This document shows, in pieces, positions 40,883 to 49,367 of a DNA stretch of 64,000 nt. The translations under genes were made by a program, and so were the position numbers. Numbering within the stretch: position 1 is the first letter of the stretch; every line of letters starts with the position of its first letter. The notes beneath the pieces were generated by a model that had not been told where the DNA came from, did not search any database, and saw only the letters and a program-made list of their open reading frames with translations. Origin of the DNA: Agromyces aureus. Its GTDB lineage: Bacteria > Actinomycetota > Actinomycetes > Actinomycetales > Microbacteriaceae. The stretch covers positions 682,001 through 746,000 of the forward strand of contig NZ_CP013979.1 of the NCBI RefSeq assembly GCF_001660485.1, in the 5' to 3' direction.

Positions 40883-42364
40883 GTGCGTGTCCCCTTGATT
40901 CCTGTGCTCTTGTGCATCGCCGTGCTGCCCCTCGTCGGATGCACGGCCCCGCCACCGCCTGACTTCGTGACCGAGGTTTGGCCCGTCTGGACGAATGAGG
41001 TCGATCTGGTCGGCGACCTCGCCGTGCACGACGAGGTCGTTGTCGCGTACTTCCAAGACGGCGCGGAACTCAAGATCGGAGGATGGGAGGCCGTCAGTGG
41101 TGATCTGCTCTGGTCATTCGTCGCGGATGTCGGCACCTACACGCGAGGGATCGTTCTGCAGCCATCGATCGTCGAAGGTGATGGGTTCGACGCAGCGGTG
41201 TACTTGGCACCCGGCCGTACCGATTGGAATACAGGTTGGAACCGCATCAAGGCGATCGACATCCGCACCGGTCGGGCGTTCGACTTCGAAGCCGAACCCG
41301 GAAAGCGAAGCTCCGATTCGCCGGTCTCTGCGCTCTCAGCTCCCAGTCGGTGTGACGACGAACCGTCGGCCGCCTGCTTCCACGGCCGTATGGGTGACAA
41401 CGCGGTCCCCGGGCCGCTGCGCCTCGACCTCGAGACCGCCACGCTCGAACTCGAGGCCCGCAGTGGAATACCCGCGGATGCCCGCGACCTCGGTGCCGGC
41501 ATCTACTCGACGAACGATCGACCGCCGACCGGAGTGGAGCGACTCGGTTACATCGCCGAGGGTGAGGCGCAATGGGAGTTCGACTACGAGGAGGTGTTCG
41601 GGCGCGGATTCTCGTCGGACGGCGGCTGGTCATGGACGAAGATCGGCGCGGAGGATGATGCGATCCTCATCGGATGGGGCGGGCCTGCCCAAGACGAGAA
41701 GGTCTTGGCCGCGACGAAGCAGATCGACCTCGACGATGGGCGCCTCCTGGCGTTGGAGGCCGACAGCGGGGAGCTGCTCTGGTCGATCGAAGGAGCCGGT
41801 GACGCCTCCTGCCGGGCCGGTCAGATCTCAGCGGCGCTGGTGGAGGACGTATTTCCGGTGTGCGTCCTGAAGTCCGGCGCAGCCATGTTCGGCGATGATC
41901 ATCTGCTGGAGCGAATCGAAGTCGAAATGGGTGTGCGTGGCGTCGACGTTCGAACGGGCGCCGTCGTCTGGGAACGATGGCTCGGCTCCGACCCATCGAA
42001 CTACAACTCCACCGTGGAGCTGAACGCACCCACCGGCGCGGGGGAGTGGCGATCGGTGCACGATCAGCGCGGCTGGCATTCCTTGAACGTCGTGACCGGC
42101 GCAATGACCGATCTCGACGAGGCATCGATCGTCATGTGTTCTCGACAAGACGATCCCTTCGTTCCCGATTGGGCCGTCGAACGAGACATTCGCGACTCCG
42201 GTTACAACTCGGGCGAAATTCGATTTCCCTGCACGCTCGACCTGCTCCCCACCGAGTCCGCGGCCGCTTCAGTCGGCGCGCTCCGTCAGGGAGCGGCCGA
42301 ACTCGACGGCGAGGTCTTCGTTGTCAAGTCCGCCGCCGGGCTGGTGGCGTATCGGCTCGAATGA
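40883..42364 (+). CDS. Putative lipoprotein with PQQ-like repeats
   Basis: A 493-residue exported protein. From GTG 40883 the signal ends in LPLVGC (Cys20); an ATG at 40841 would add 14 residues. The rest looks like a beta-propeller: recurring patterns such as GGWEAVSGDLLWSF, LLALEADSGELLWSIEG and GVDVRTGAVVWERWLG resemble PQQ-enzyme-type blade motifs, which bind no cofactor in many lipoproteins. Four or more cysteines in the middle could form disulphides. Codon use has more A/T at third positions than its neighbours, hinting at a different history. The stop codon touches an 8-bp tandem repeat array. Confidence 0.75.
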   Translation: MRVPLIPVLLCIAVLPLVGCTAPPPPDFVTEVWPVWTNEVDLVGDLAVHDEVVVAYFQDGAELKIGGWEAVSGDLLWSFVADVGTYTRGIVLQPSIVEGDGFDAAVYLAPGRTDWNTGWNRIKAIDIRTGRAFDFEAEPGKRSSDSPVSALSAPSRCDDEPSAACFHGRMGDNAVPGPLRLDLETATLELEARSGIPADARDLGAGIYSTNDRPPTGVERLGYIAEGEAQWEFDYEEVFGRGFSSDGGWSWTKIGAEDDAILIGWGGPAQDEKVLAATKQIDLDDGRLLALEADSGELLWSIEGAGDASCRAGQISAALVEDVFPVCVLKSGAAMFGDDHLLERIEVEMGVRGVDVRTGAVVWERWLGSDPSNYNSTVELNAPTGAGEWRSVHDQRGWHSLNVVTGAMTDLDEASIVMCSRQDDPFVPDWAVERDIRDSGYNSGEIRFPCTLDLLPTESAAASVGALRQGAAELDGEVFVVKSAAGLVAYRLE

Positions 42365-42443
42365 CTCCGGTACTTCGGTACTCCGGTACTCCGGTACTCC
42401 GGTACTCCGGTACTCCGGTACTCCGGTACTCCGGTACTCCGGT
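42364..42443 (+). repeat. 8-bp tandem repeat x10 (VNTR-like)
   Basis: Ten units of ACTCCGGT run from 42364 to 42443; the second reads ACTTCGGT, the others are identical. The first base is the last base of the lipoprotein stop codon. The unit is not a multiple of three, and the array sits between convergent genes (lipoprotein ending 42364, photolyase ending 42488). Confidence 0.95.
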
Positions 42444-42487
42444 GCCGGGTCCGCAGGTCGAACCCGGTCGCTCGTCGGCGCCGCGCC

Positions 42488-43885
42488 TCAACGCGCCGAC
42501 TTCACCGCGGCGTAGCCCGCGAGGGCGGCCGCACGCGACTCGCCGAGATCCACGATCGGCTCGGGGTACTCCTCGGTGTCGACCTCAGGCACCCATCGGT
42601 GCACGTAGGCGCCGTCGGGGTCGAACTTCTTCGCCTGCAGCAGCGGATTGAACACGCGGAAGTAGGGCGCGGCATCCGCCCCCGAGCCGGCGACCCACTG
42701 CCAGTTGAACGGGTTCGAGGCCGCGTCGGCGTCGACGAGCGTGTCCCAGAACCACTGTTCGCCGATGCGCCAGTCGATGAGCAGGTTCTTCGTGAGGAAC
42801 GACGCCGTGACCATGCGCACCCGGTTGTGCATGCTGCCCGTGTGCCACAGCTCGCGCATGCCGGCGTCGACGATCGGCACGCCCGTGCGGCCCTCCTCCC
42901 ACGCTCGCAGCGCGGCCGGGTGCAGCCGGGGCCACGGGAACGCGTCGAACTCGGGCCGCCAGTTGCGGGTCGCGAGATCCGGTGCGTGGAACAGCACGTG
43001 CCAGGCGAACTCGCGCCAGCCGAGCTCGGCGAGGAACCGGGCCCGGCCCGTCGTCTCGCCGCGGCCGCCTGCGCCGCCGCCCGCGCCGCCGGTCGACCGG
43101 CGCTCGCGCACCGCGTGCCACACCTCGAACGGGCTGATCTCGCCCCAGCGCAGGTGCGGCGACAACCGGGAGGTCGCGTCGATCGACGGGCGGTCGCGGT
43201 CGTCGTCGTAGTCGGCGAGCCGCTCGTCGAGGAACTCCTCGAGCCGGTCGTGCGCCGCGGCGCGGCCAGGGGTCCACATCTCGCGGAGACCCGCCGCCCA
43301 GTCGGGGCGCGTCGGCAGCAGGCGCCACGTCGCGAGCTCGTCGCTGGCGACATCCGGAACGTGCGCTTCGAGCACATCGGGCACGGCGAGCGGATGCCGC
43401 GGCTCGGGCGCCGAGAGGCAGGCGCGCCAGTACGGCGTGAAGACCGAGTAGGGCGTGCCCTGCCCGGTGCGGATCGTCCAGGGCTCGAAGAGGAGGTTGC
43501 CCGCGAAGCTCTTCACGTCGAGCCCGTCTTCGGCGAGCGCGGTCTTCAGCTCGGTGTCGAGGTCGCGCTCGGGGCCGCCGTAGCGGCGGTTCCAGAACAC
43601 GGCGTCGGCGCCGGTCTCTTCCACGAGCGAGCGGATGACGCGGTCCGCCGCTCCCCGACGCAGCACGAGGGTCGTGCCGAGTGCCTCGAGGCCGCGCCGC
43701 AGGGCCTCGAGCGAGCCGTGCAGCCACCAGCGGGCGGCGCCGCCGAGCGGCCGGACACCGGGGGACTCCTCGTCGAGCACGTACACGCACACGACCGGGG
43801 CGCCGCGTTCGGCCGCGGCCGAGAGCGCCGGGTGATCGCCGACCCGCAGGTCGTCGCGGAACCAGACGATCGTCGGTGCGGGCAT
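42488..43885 (-). CDS. phrB: Deoxyribodipyrimidine photolyase
   Basis: A 465-residue class I photolyase/cryptochrome protein that repairs UV-induced pyrimidine dimers with light. The N-terminal antenna domain begins IVWFRDDLRVGDHPALSAA. The FAD-binding C-terminal domain contains SRLSPHLRWGEISPFEVW, WREFAWHVLFHAPDLA, HNRVRMVTASFLTKNLLIDW and the DADAASNPFNWQWVAGSG segment. A Gly/Ala-rich linker (residues about 262-275) is inserted in the helical domain. ATG 43885. It stands alone; the neighbouring exporter gene on the same strand ends 27 bp upstream. Confidence 0.93.
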   Translation of the reverse strand: MPAPTIVWFRDDLRVGDHPALSAAAERGAPVVCVYVLDEESPGVRPLGGAARWWLHGSLEALRRGLEALGTTLVLRRGAADRVIRSLVEETGADAVFWNRRYGGPERDLDTELKTALAEDGLDVKSFAGNLLFEPWTIRTGQGTPYSVFTPYWRACLSAPEPRHPLAVPDVLEAHVPDVASDELATWRLLPTRPDWAAGLREMWTPGRAAAHDRLEEFLDERLADYDDDRDRPSIDATSRLSPHLRWGEISPFEVWHAVRERRSTGGAGGGAGGRGETTGRARFLAELGWREFAWHVLFHAPDLATRNWRPEFDAFPWPRLHPAALRAWEEGRTGVPIVDAGMRELWHTGSMHNRVRMVTASFLTKNLLIDWRIGEQWFWDTLVDADAASNPFNWQWVAGSGADAAPYFRVFNPLLQAKKFDPDGAYVHRWVPEVDTEEYPEPIVDLGESRAAALAGYAAVKSAR

Positions 43886-43911
43886 GCGCCCGACCCTACC
43901 CGGTGGGCTGC

Positions 43912-45441
43912 CTAGGAGACTCGGGGTTGCGCAGCGCGCGCGGCATCCGCTCGAGCGGCCGCAGCTCGCGCGATCGCCCAGGTGCCGAGCCCCGACGCGA
44001 GGAAGATCGCGCCGAGGATCGCCCACCCGGCGAACCCCAGGCTGAGTGCCGTCGCGGTGACGACCGCGGGCGCGAGCGTCGCCCCGATCGAGTAGCCCAT
44101 CGAGTACACGCCCTGGTAGGTGCCGGCCTGCACGGGGTCGGCGAGCTCGAAGCTGAGGCCCCAGCCGCCCGCCTGCGAGAGCACCTCGGCGAACGCGTGC
44201 GTGATCGACGCGAGCACGATGAACACGACCGAGAACCACACCGGCAGCCCGGCGGCCGCGGCGTAGACGAGGCAGGTCGCGGCCATGAGCCAGGCGGCGA
44301 TCGCCGAGACGCGTCCGGCGCGGCGCAGGTCGTGCGTTCCCCGCGAGAGCGGCACCTGGAACAGCACCACGATCACCGTGTTGATGATGAGCACGGCCGA
44401 CACGAGCACCGCCGACGCATCGGTCTCGTGCGCGATCCACAGTGGCACGCCGATCTCGGCGACGCCGAACTGCATGCCGAAGATCGCGCTGAGACCGGTG
44501 AGGGCGAGGTAGCGGGGGTCGCGCCACGGCGAGTGCGCGAAACGCCTGCGGCGGTTGGCCGAGGGCGTCGGACGAGCGGATGCCGCGGGCGCGGCGTCGT
44601 TCGCGCCGCGGCCGCTCGCGGCATCCGCCCCACCCGTCTCGACCACGTCGTCGTCGTCGACCGTGCCGTCCACGACCGCGACCGCGCCCGTCACGGGCGG
44701 GATCGGGCGCGCATCGACGCTCGCCGGCAGCTTCACGAGCCGCACGAGGGCGAGGAGGTAGAGCGCGCCGGCGGCGACGAGCAGGATCCGGTACGCCTCG
44801 GCCGTGCCGATCGCGAGCGCGAGCGCGCCGAGACCCGAGCCGACCGCGATCGACACGTTCGTGACCGTGCGCAGCACCGCTCTGGCGTGCACGCGCTGCT
44901 CGGCCTCGAACGCCCGCGCGAGGATCGCCATGCGGGTCGAGTTCGCACCCTGGCCGAACGCGCCGACGACGACCGCGACGACGAGCGCCGACACGAAGTC
45001 GCCGGTCGCGGCGTAGCAGAGCAGCCCGAGCCCCTCGAGCGTCGTGAACACGAGCAGCACGCGGCGGGCGCTCATGCGGTCGGCGAGCCAGCCGCCCGCG
45101 AGCGCGGCGACGATGCCGGCCGCGCTCGCCGCACCGAGCACGATCGCGATCTCGTGCGCGGGCAGCCCGACGATGAGCGTGAAGTACAGCACCGTGATCG
45201 TGATGAAGATGCCGCGGCCGACTCGGCTGATGAGCGTGGCCGTCACGAGGATCCGCAGCACCGGGTCGGAGACGGATGCCGCGATGCGGGCCACCAGACC
45301 CGGCTTGCCGGTACCCGGGGCGTCGGGGTCGCCCTCGGCTTGCGCCGCGGCATCCGCTTGATCGATGCTCGTGGCGGCGGCCTCGAGGTCGGGTTCGATG
45401 ACGGGCAACGAGGAGGTGTCGGGACTCGGGGTAGGGCTCAC
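43912..45441 (-). CDS. MFS transporter
   Basis: A 509-residue twelve-helix transporter of the major facilitator superfamily. The first half has SRVGRGIFITITVLYFTLIV and the loop 2-3 motif GGWLADRMSARRVLLVF with the conserved GxxxDRxxxRR. A hydrophilic central loop of about 60 residues (Ala/Asp-rich) separates the halves. The cytoplasmic N-terminus is acidic. It starts at GTG 45441 and is divergent from a DUF5937 regulator gene only 56 bp away, suggesting drug or metabolite export induced through that regulator. Confidence 0.9.
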   Translation of the reverse strand: MSPTPSPDTSSLPVIEPDLEAAATSIDQADAAAQAEGDPDAPGTGKPGLVARIAASVSDPVLRILVTATLISRVGRGIFITITVLYFTLIVGLPAHEIAIVLGAASAAGIVAALAGGWLADRMSARRVLLVFTTLEGLGLLCYAATGDFVSALVVAVVVGAFGQGANSTRMAILARAFEAEQRVHARAVLRTVTNVSIAVGSGLGALALAIGTAEAYRILLVAAGALYLLALVRLVKLPASVDARPIPPVTGAVAVVDGTVDDDDVVETGGADAASGRGANDAAPAASARPTPSANRRRRFAHSPWRDPRYLALTGLSAIFGMQFGVAEIGVPLWIAHETDASAVLVSAVLIINTVIVVLFQVPLSRGTHDLRRAGRVSAIAAWLMAATCLVYAAAAGLPVWFSVVFIVLASITHAFAEVLSQAGGWGLSFELADPVQAGTYQGVYSMGYSIGATLAPAVVTATALSLGFAGWAILGAIFLASGLGTWAIARAAAARADAARAAQPRVS

Positions 45442-45482
45442 CCTGTCGATCCTGCTGAGGGCGTCGGCCGGGCGAAATCGAT

Positions 45483-45508
45483 GTAGCGTAGTCCTACATG
45501 TTGCGCTA
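45483..45508. promoter_or_regulatory. Dyad over the start codon of the DUF5937 regulator gene
   Basis: GTAGCG (45483-45488) and CGCTAC (45503-45508) flank an inner dyad GTAG-TC-CTAC (45488-45497); the ATG of the regulator lies at 45498. It is within the 56-bp divergent region with the MFS gene, so one bound protein could control both. Confidence 0.5.
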
Positions 45509-46457
45509 CGTGCTGAACGAGGACGACGTCGGAGCCGTGCGCTTCGCCCTCTCGCCGCTCTGCGAGCTGGGCCTGTCGCTGCGAGCGATCCGCGAGCCCG
45601 CGAGGTTCCCGCTGCAGCTCGGCTGGCTGCGGCGCACTGAAGAGGCGCGCGAACGTCTCGACATGCGCGTGCTCGGCGCCCTCATCGACGAGCGCATGTG
45701 GACGCCCGACTTCCTGAACCCCCGACCCGCGTCGCCGCTCACGCGCCTCGAAGACGAGTTCCGGGCGCTCGCCGCGACGCCGGCAGACGTGTTCCGCAGC
45801 GACCTCGTCGCCGTGCACGGGCATGTGCCCGAAGTGTTTGCCGGGTCGACGAGTCAGGCGCTCCGCCGCATCATCCGTGCCCTCAGACAGCTCTGGGAGA
45901 CCTGCTTCGAGCCGTACTGGCCGCGCATGCGCGCCGTGCTCGAGGCCGACGTCGTCTACCGCGGCCGCCAGATCGCCCAGGCCGGCGTGGCGAGCATGCT
46001 CAACGGGCTGTCGCCGCGCATCGCCTACGACCACGGCGTGGTCTCGGTGCGGCTCGCCGACCCGAACGACCGCACGCTCGCGATCGACGGCAACGGCCTC
46101 ACGCTCATGCCCACGATGTTCACGCGTCGCGCCTCGGCGCCGGTCGGCGACGGCCCGCCCATGATCCTCTACTCGGCTCGCGGCCAGGGTGCCCTCTGGG
46201 AGGCCGAGCCCGTGGCCAACCCCGCCGCCGTCGCCGCGGTGCTCGGCGAGACGCGCGCGAGCCTGCTCGCCGCGCTCGGCGACCCCGCGTCTTCCACCGA
46301 GCTCGGCGTGCGCTTCGGCGTCACCGCCTCGGCCGTGAACCAGCACCTGCGCGTGCTCCGCGACGCCGGTCTGCTCGTGAGCACCCGCTACGGCCGCAGC
46401 GTGCTCTACCTGCGCAGCGAACTCGGCTCGGCCCTGCTGGAGTCCCGCTCGGGCTGA
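45498..46457 (+). CDS. DUF5937 family regulator with ArsR-like helix-turn-helix
   Basis: A 319-residue protein. Its N-terminal 240 residues match the DUF5937 region (LRYVLNEDDVGAVRFALSPL, VAGVASMLNGLSPRI-type segment AQAGVASMLNGLSPRIAYDH), which probably senses a ligand. The last 70 residues are an ArsR-type winged helix (SSTELGVRFGVTASAVNQHL, LRDAGLLVSTRYGRSVLY). Such proteins repress a divergent exporter; the MFS gene is 56 bp away on the other strand. No good ribosome site precedes ATG 45498, and a promoter close to the start suggests leaderless translation. Confidence 0.85.
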   Translation: MLRYVLNEDDVGAVRFALSPLCELGLSLRAIREPARFPLQLGWLRRTEEARERLDMRVLGALIDERMWTPDFLNPRPASPLTRLEDEFRALAATPADVFRSDLVAVHGHVPEVFAGSTSQALRRIIRALRQLWETCFEPYWPRMRAVLEADVVYRGRQIAQAGVASMLNGLSPRIAYDHGVVSVRLADPNDRTLAIDGNGLTLMPTMFTRRASAPVGDGPPMILYSARGQGALWEAEPVANPAAVAAVLGETRASLLAALGDPASSTELGVRFGVTASAVNQHLRVLRDAGLLVSTRYGRSVLYLRSELGSALLESRSG

Positions 46458-46495
46458 CGCTCCGGCGACGGGACTGAGGGCGAGCAGGCTGCGCG

Positions 46496-46732
46496 TCATC
46501 CCGCTGTCATGCGATTGACCGCTGTGACCACGCACGAGATGCCGACCCAGAGAGCACCTGCACCGACGATGAGCATCATCCCGGGCGTCGTGTACTTGGC
46601 CTCCTGCTCGGCTCCGCGCCCACCCATCGCCCGGATCAGGCGTGCCTGCGCTCGAGCGACCCTCACGCGGAAGATGATGATGAGGACCCCGATGACCACC
46701 AGGATCAGCCCCGTGATGAACTGGAACCACAC
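46496..46732 (-). CDS. Small two-helix membrane protein
   Basis: A 78-residue protein with two hydrophobic helices (WFQFITGLILVVIGVLIIIF at residues 2-21 and MMLIVGAGALWVGISCVV at about 51-68), joined by a positive, Arg-rich loop. The start is taken as GTG 46732. There is no recognised family. It lies next to another small membrane protein gene on the same strand and may share its transcript. Confidence 0.65.
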   Translation of the reverse strand: MWFQFITGLILVVIGVLIIIFRVRVARAQARLIRAMGGRGAEQEAKYTTPGMMLIVGAGALWVGISCVVTAVNRMTAG

Positions 46733-46812
46733 GGCGGATCAGGCCTGCTTCGAGGCGTTGAGACGCGCGCGTATCCCTCGTCGCGGACACGACGAGATGG
46801 AGTCGGCGGCGC

Positions 46813-47052
46813 TCAAGATGCGTCGTTTCGAGAGATCTCGGCCCGGGACGGCGACTGACCCGCGGGTGCGGAGGGGGTGTCGCGCGCCGGCCACACGACG
46901 AGCAGGAAGGCGGCGATCGGGCCCAGGAACGCGGTGAGCAGGAACCAGGTCCAGGCCGACCGGTTGCGGGTGCGCGCGTAGCCGCCCGCCAGGATCGCCA
47001 CGGTCAGCCACAACGCCGTGATCATGCCGGTGCCCGCAGGGTCGATGTTCAT
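46813..47052 (-). CDS. Small membrane protein
   Basis: A 79-residue protein with two hydrophobic helices (ALWLTVAILAGGYARTRNRS and WTWFLLTAFLGPIAAFLLVV) and a Ser/Pro/Ala-rich cytoplasmic tail. The sequence GPIAAFLLVVWP is like phospholipase-D-nuclease-N-type small helices, but no domain is complete. ATG 47052. Function unknown. Confidence 0.65.
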   Translation of the reverse strand: MNIDPAGTGMITALWLTVAILAGGYARTRNRSAWTWFLLTAFLGPIAAFLLVVWPARDTPSAPAGQSPSRAEISRNDAS

Positions 47053-47095
47053 GGGCGCAACGCTATCGCGGCCGCGCGCGCGAGTCGGTCGGCGC

Positions 47096-47437
47096 TCAGC
47101 TCTCGGGGTCGTACATGAACTCCCGCACCTCCTGCGCGCAGCGGCAGGCCGTGGCGATCTTCGCTGCCCACTCGAGGGCGGCCTCGCGCGTGGGGAGCTC
47201 GAGCACGGTGTAGCCGCCGTCGAACTGCGCGGTCTGCGGGTAGGTGCCCTGGGTGACCGTGCCGTCGCCGTCGACCAGCACGGGCGGGACGCCCTCGTCG
47301 ATGCCGCCGCCGAACACCCAGACGCCCGCGTCCTTCGCCTCCTGCACGACGGCGTGCGACGCGTCGGCCACGGCAGGCAGTTCCTCTGCGGTGACCTGCA
47401 TCGCACTGCTCGGGAACGAGATCAGGTACTTCGTCAT
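47096..47437 (-). CDS. YciI family protein
   Basis: A 113-residue protein of the YCII-related family: MTKYLISFPSSAMQVTAEEL at the start, then a DASHAVVQEAKDAGVWVFGG core with the His and Asp region and DGGYTVLELPTREAALEWAA at the end. Such small ferredoxin-fold proteins are often associated with sigma factors or regulators in actinobacteria; here the neighbours are other small stress-type genes. ATG 47437. Enzymatic role unknown. Confidence 0.85.
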   Translation of the reverse strand: MTKYLISFPSSAMQVTAEELPAVADASHAVVQEAKDAGVWVFGGGIDEGVPPVLVDGDGTVTQGTYPQTAQFDGGYTVLELPTREAALEWAAKIATACRCAQEVREFMYDPES

Positions 47438-47468
47438 CGGGTCGTCTCCTCGTCGTTCGTCGGTGCGG

Positions 47469-47861
47469 TCATTCCTCCGCCAGCCAGGCGCGGATGACGG
47501 CGATGATCGCGTCTCGCCGGCCGGCGGGTTCGCCGGCGTTCGGCAGGGCGAGGCTCGCCCTGATGTCGGAATGCCACGTCAGCACGCCCTCGGGATCGCC
47601 CGCGAACGTCGGCGCGGCACCCTTGCTCTCGGCGCGCCCGGCGCCGAAGTGCAGGATCAGCCGAGCCGGGCCTCTGCCCGCGGCGTTGATCGTGAGCCGA
47701 TCGACGCCGCCCAGCGTGTAGCTGGGGGAGTTCCACTTCACGATCTCGACGAGATCGGGCTCTGCCTCGCGCACGAGCGCCCGCAACGCGTCGACCTCGG
47801 CCCGCCGCTCGGGCGACTGGGCGGCGAGGAACTCGTCGACGGTTTCGAATCGTGTGGGCAT
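47469..47861 (-). CDS. DUF1801 domain protein
   Basis: A 130-residue protein with the DUF1801 pattern: FETVDEFLAAQSPERRAEVDAL, LVREAEPDLVEIVKWNSPSY (the IKW-x-x-P core) and a C-terminal helix in REDAIIAVIRAWL-type sequence (RRDAIIAVIRAWLAEE). Family members adopt the YdhG-like fold and are linked to iron or frataxin-like functions in some bacteria; the role here is not known. ATG 47861. Confidence 0.87.
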   Translation of the reverse strand: MPTRFETVDEFLAAQSPERRAEVDALRALVREAEPDLVEIVKWNSPSYTLGGVDRLTINAAGRGPARLILHFGAGRAESKGAAPTFAGDPEGVLTWHSDIRASLALPNAGEPAGRRDAIIAVIRAWLAEE

Positions 47862-47870
47862 GCGGCGATG

Positions 47871-48254
47871 CTAACGCTCGTCGAACTCGCGCCGCAGGTA
47901 CTTCGGCGCCTGCACGCGCCACGCCTCGGTCACGAGTTCGGCGAGGTGGTCGAGTTCGACGCCGGCCATGCGGAACGCGATCTTCGGCTCGGCCCACGGG
48001 GTCGTCGTGCGCAGGAACACGTCGGGCGCCATCTGCTTGAGCGCCATGGCGTCGACCGGATCGGCGACCTTGACGCCGACGACGAGCTCGGCCGCGACGA
48101 TCGCGCGCACGTCGTCGGGGATGCTCGGCCACGGGTGGCACTCCCACGCGTACAGCTTGTTGCGCACGAACCACGCGGCGCCGCCCGTGGTCGCGCGCTC
48201 TTCACTGCCGGGCAGCGTCTCGGCCGTGCGGCGCAGGTCGTCGAGAGTGGCCAC
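47871..48254 (-). CDS. MmcQ/YjbR family protein
   Basis: A 127-residue protein with the MmcQ/YjbR double-winged DNA-binding-like fold: LDDLRRTAETLPGSEERATT, GGAAWFVRNKLYAWE, then VKVADPVDAMALKQMAPDVF and TPWAEPKIAFRMAG near the end. Start chosen as GTG 48254. It sits 9 bp from the DUF1801 gene, both on the minus strand, with a YciI gene beyond, a group often found together in actinobacteria. The function is not established. Confidence 0.85.
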   Translation of the reverse strand: MATLDDLRRTAETLPGSEERATTGGAAWFVRNKLYAWECHPWPSIPDDVRAIVAAELVVGVKVADPVDAMALKQMAPDVFLRTTTPWAEPKIAFRMAGVELDHLAELVTEAWRVQAPKYLRREFDER

Positions 48255-48332
48255 GAGGGCGAGCATACGCAGCGCCACCGACACGATGGACGCGGTCGCA
48301 CGGTCGTCGACCGAACGAGAAGCAGACGAATG

Positions 48333-48352
48333 GCGGATGCCGCGGCATCCGC
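48333..48352. terminator. Perfect 20-bp palindrome, likely terminator
   Basis: GCGGATGCCGCGGCATCCGC is a perfect 20-bp palindrome 17 bp after the stop of the quinone-oxidoreductase-like gene (minus strand). As RNA it can form a hairpin with a small loop. It is the most complete example of the recurrent GGATGCCG word in the window. Confidence 0.6.
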
Positions 48353-48368
48353 TCGCTCGAACGAAGCC

Positions 48369-49343
48369 CTACTCGGGGTCGGGCGCGACCCGCAGCACGA
48401 CCTTGCCCCGCACGTGCCCGCCCTCGACGAGGCGGTGCGCCTCTGCGCCGTCGGCGAGCGGGAGTTCGCGGTCGACGTGCACGCGCAGGGCGCCGTCGTC
48501 GACGAGCCGCGTGAGCACGGCGAGCGTGCGGGCGTCGGGGGAGCACGAGTAGCCGGTGGCGCGGATGCCGCGGGCGGCCGCCTCGTCGGCCATGGTCGGC
48601 CAGGATCCGGTGGGCACGTTGACGACGAGCCCGCCACGGCGGATCACGTCGAGCGAGCGGGTGCCCGTGTCGTCCTTCACATTGCCGATGAGGTCGATCA
48701 CGACGTCCTGCTCGCCGGCGACCTCCTCGAACCGCTCGGCGCGGTAGTCGATGACGTGCTCGGCGCCGAGGCCGCGCACGAACTCGACGTTGTCGGGTCC
48801 GCAAGTGGCCGTGACGTGCGCGCCGAAGTAGGCGGCGAGCTGCACCGCGAGGTGGCCGACGCCGCCCGCGCCGGCGTGCACGAGCACGCGCTGTCCGTCG
48901 TGCACGCGGGCGACGTCGACGATCGCACCCCATGCGGTGAGCGCGGCGATCGGCAGGGCGGCGGCCTCGACGAAGCCGAGGGAGGACGGCATCGGGGCGA
49001 GGCTCATCGACGAGACGGTGGCGAACTCGGCGAAGCTGCCTGGCGTGCGCGGCGGTCGCGCGGCACCGTAGACGCGGTCGCCGACGTGCAGCGGATGCGC
49101 CGCGTAGGGCACCTGCTCGACGATGCCGGCGAAGTCGTTGCCGAGCACGACCGGGAAGCCCGCGATCGCGGCCGAGGTGCCGCGGCCCGCGCGCGTCTTG
49201 ACGTCGATCGGGTTCACGCCGGCGGCGATGACGCGCACGACCACCTCGTCGCCGATGCGGGTCGGCCGGTCGACGTCGGCGACGTGCAGTTCATCGGCAT
49301 CGCCCGTGCGATCGATCACCAGGGCGCGCATCGTGTCGGTCAT
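48369..49343 (-). CDS. NADP-dependent zinc-type alcohol dehydrogenase-like oxidoreductase
   Basis: A 324-residue medium-chain dehydrogenase/reductase of the quinone-oxidoreductase group. The substrate domain starts MRALVIDRTGDADELHVADV and contains GFPVVLGNDFAGIVEQV. The cofactor domain has LVHAGAGGVGHLAVQLAAYFGA, the motif AGAGGVG typical of NADPH-binding zeta-crystallin-like enzymes. No structural zinc Cys cluster is visible. ATG 49343. It is in the same orientation as the upstream hydrolase gene, whose stop lies 24 bp away. The substrate (quinone, enal) is unknown. Confidence 0.88.
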   Translation of the reverse strand: MTDTMRALVIDRTGDADELHVADVDRPTRIGDEVVVRVIAAGVNPIDVKTRAGRGTSAAIAGFPVVLGNDFAGIVEQVPYAAHPLHVGDRVYGAARPPRTPGSFAEFATVSSMSLAPMPSSLGFVEAAALPIAALTAWGAIVDVARVHDGQRVLVHAGAGGVGHLAVQLAAYFGAHVTATCGPDNVEFVRGLGAEHVIDYRAERFEEVAGEQDVVIDLIGNVKDDTGTRSLDVIRRGGLVVNVPTGSWPTMADEAAARGIRATGYSCSPDARTLAVLTRLVDDGALRVHVDRELPLADGAEAHRLVEGGHVRGKVVLRVAPDPE

Positions 49344-49367
49344 GCACCCATCCTCGCGCGCCGGGCG

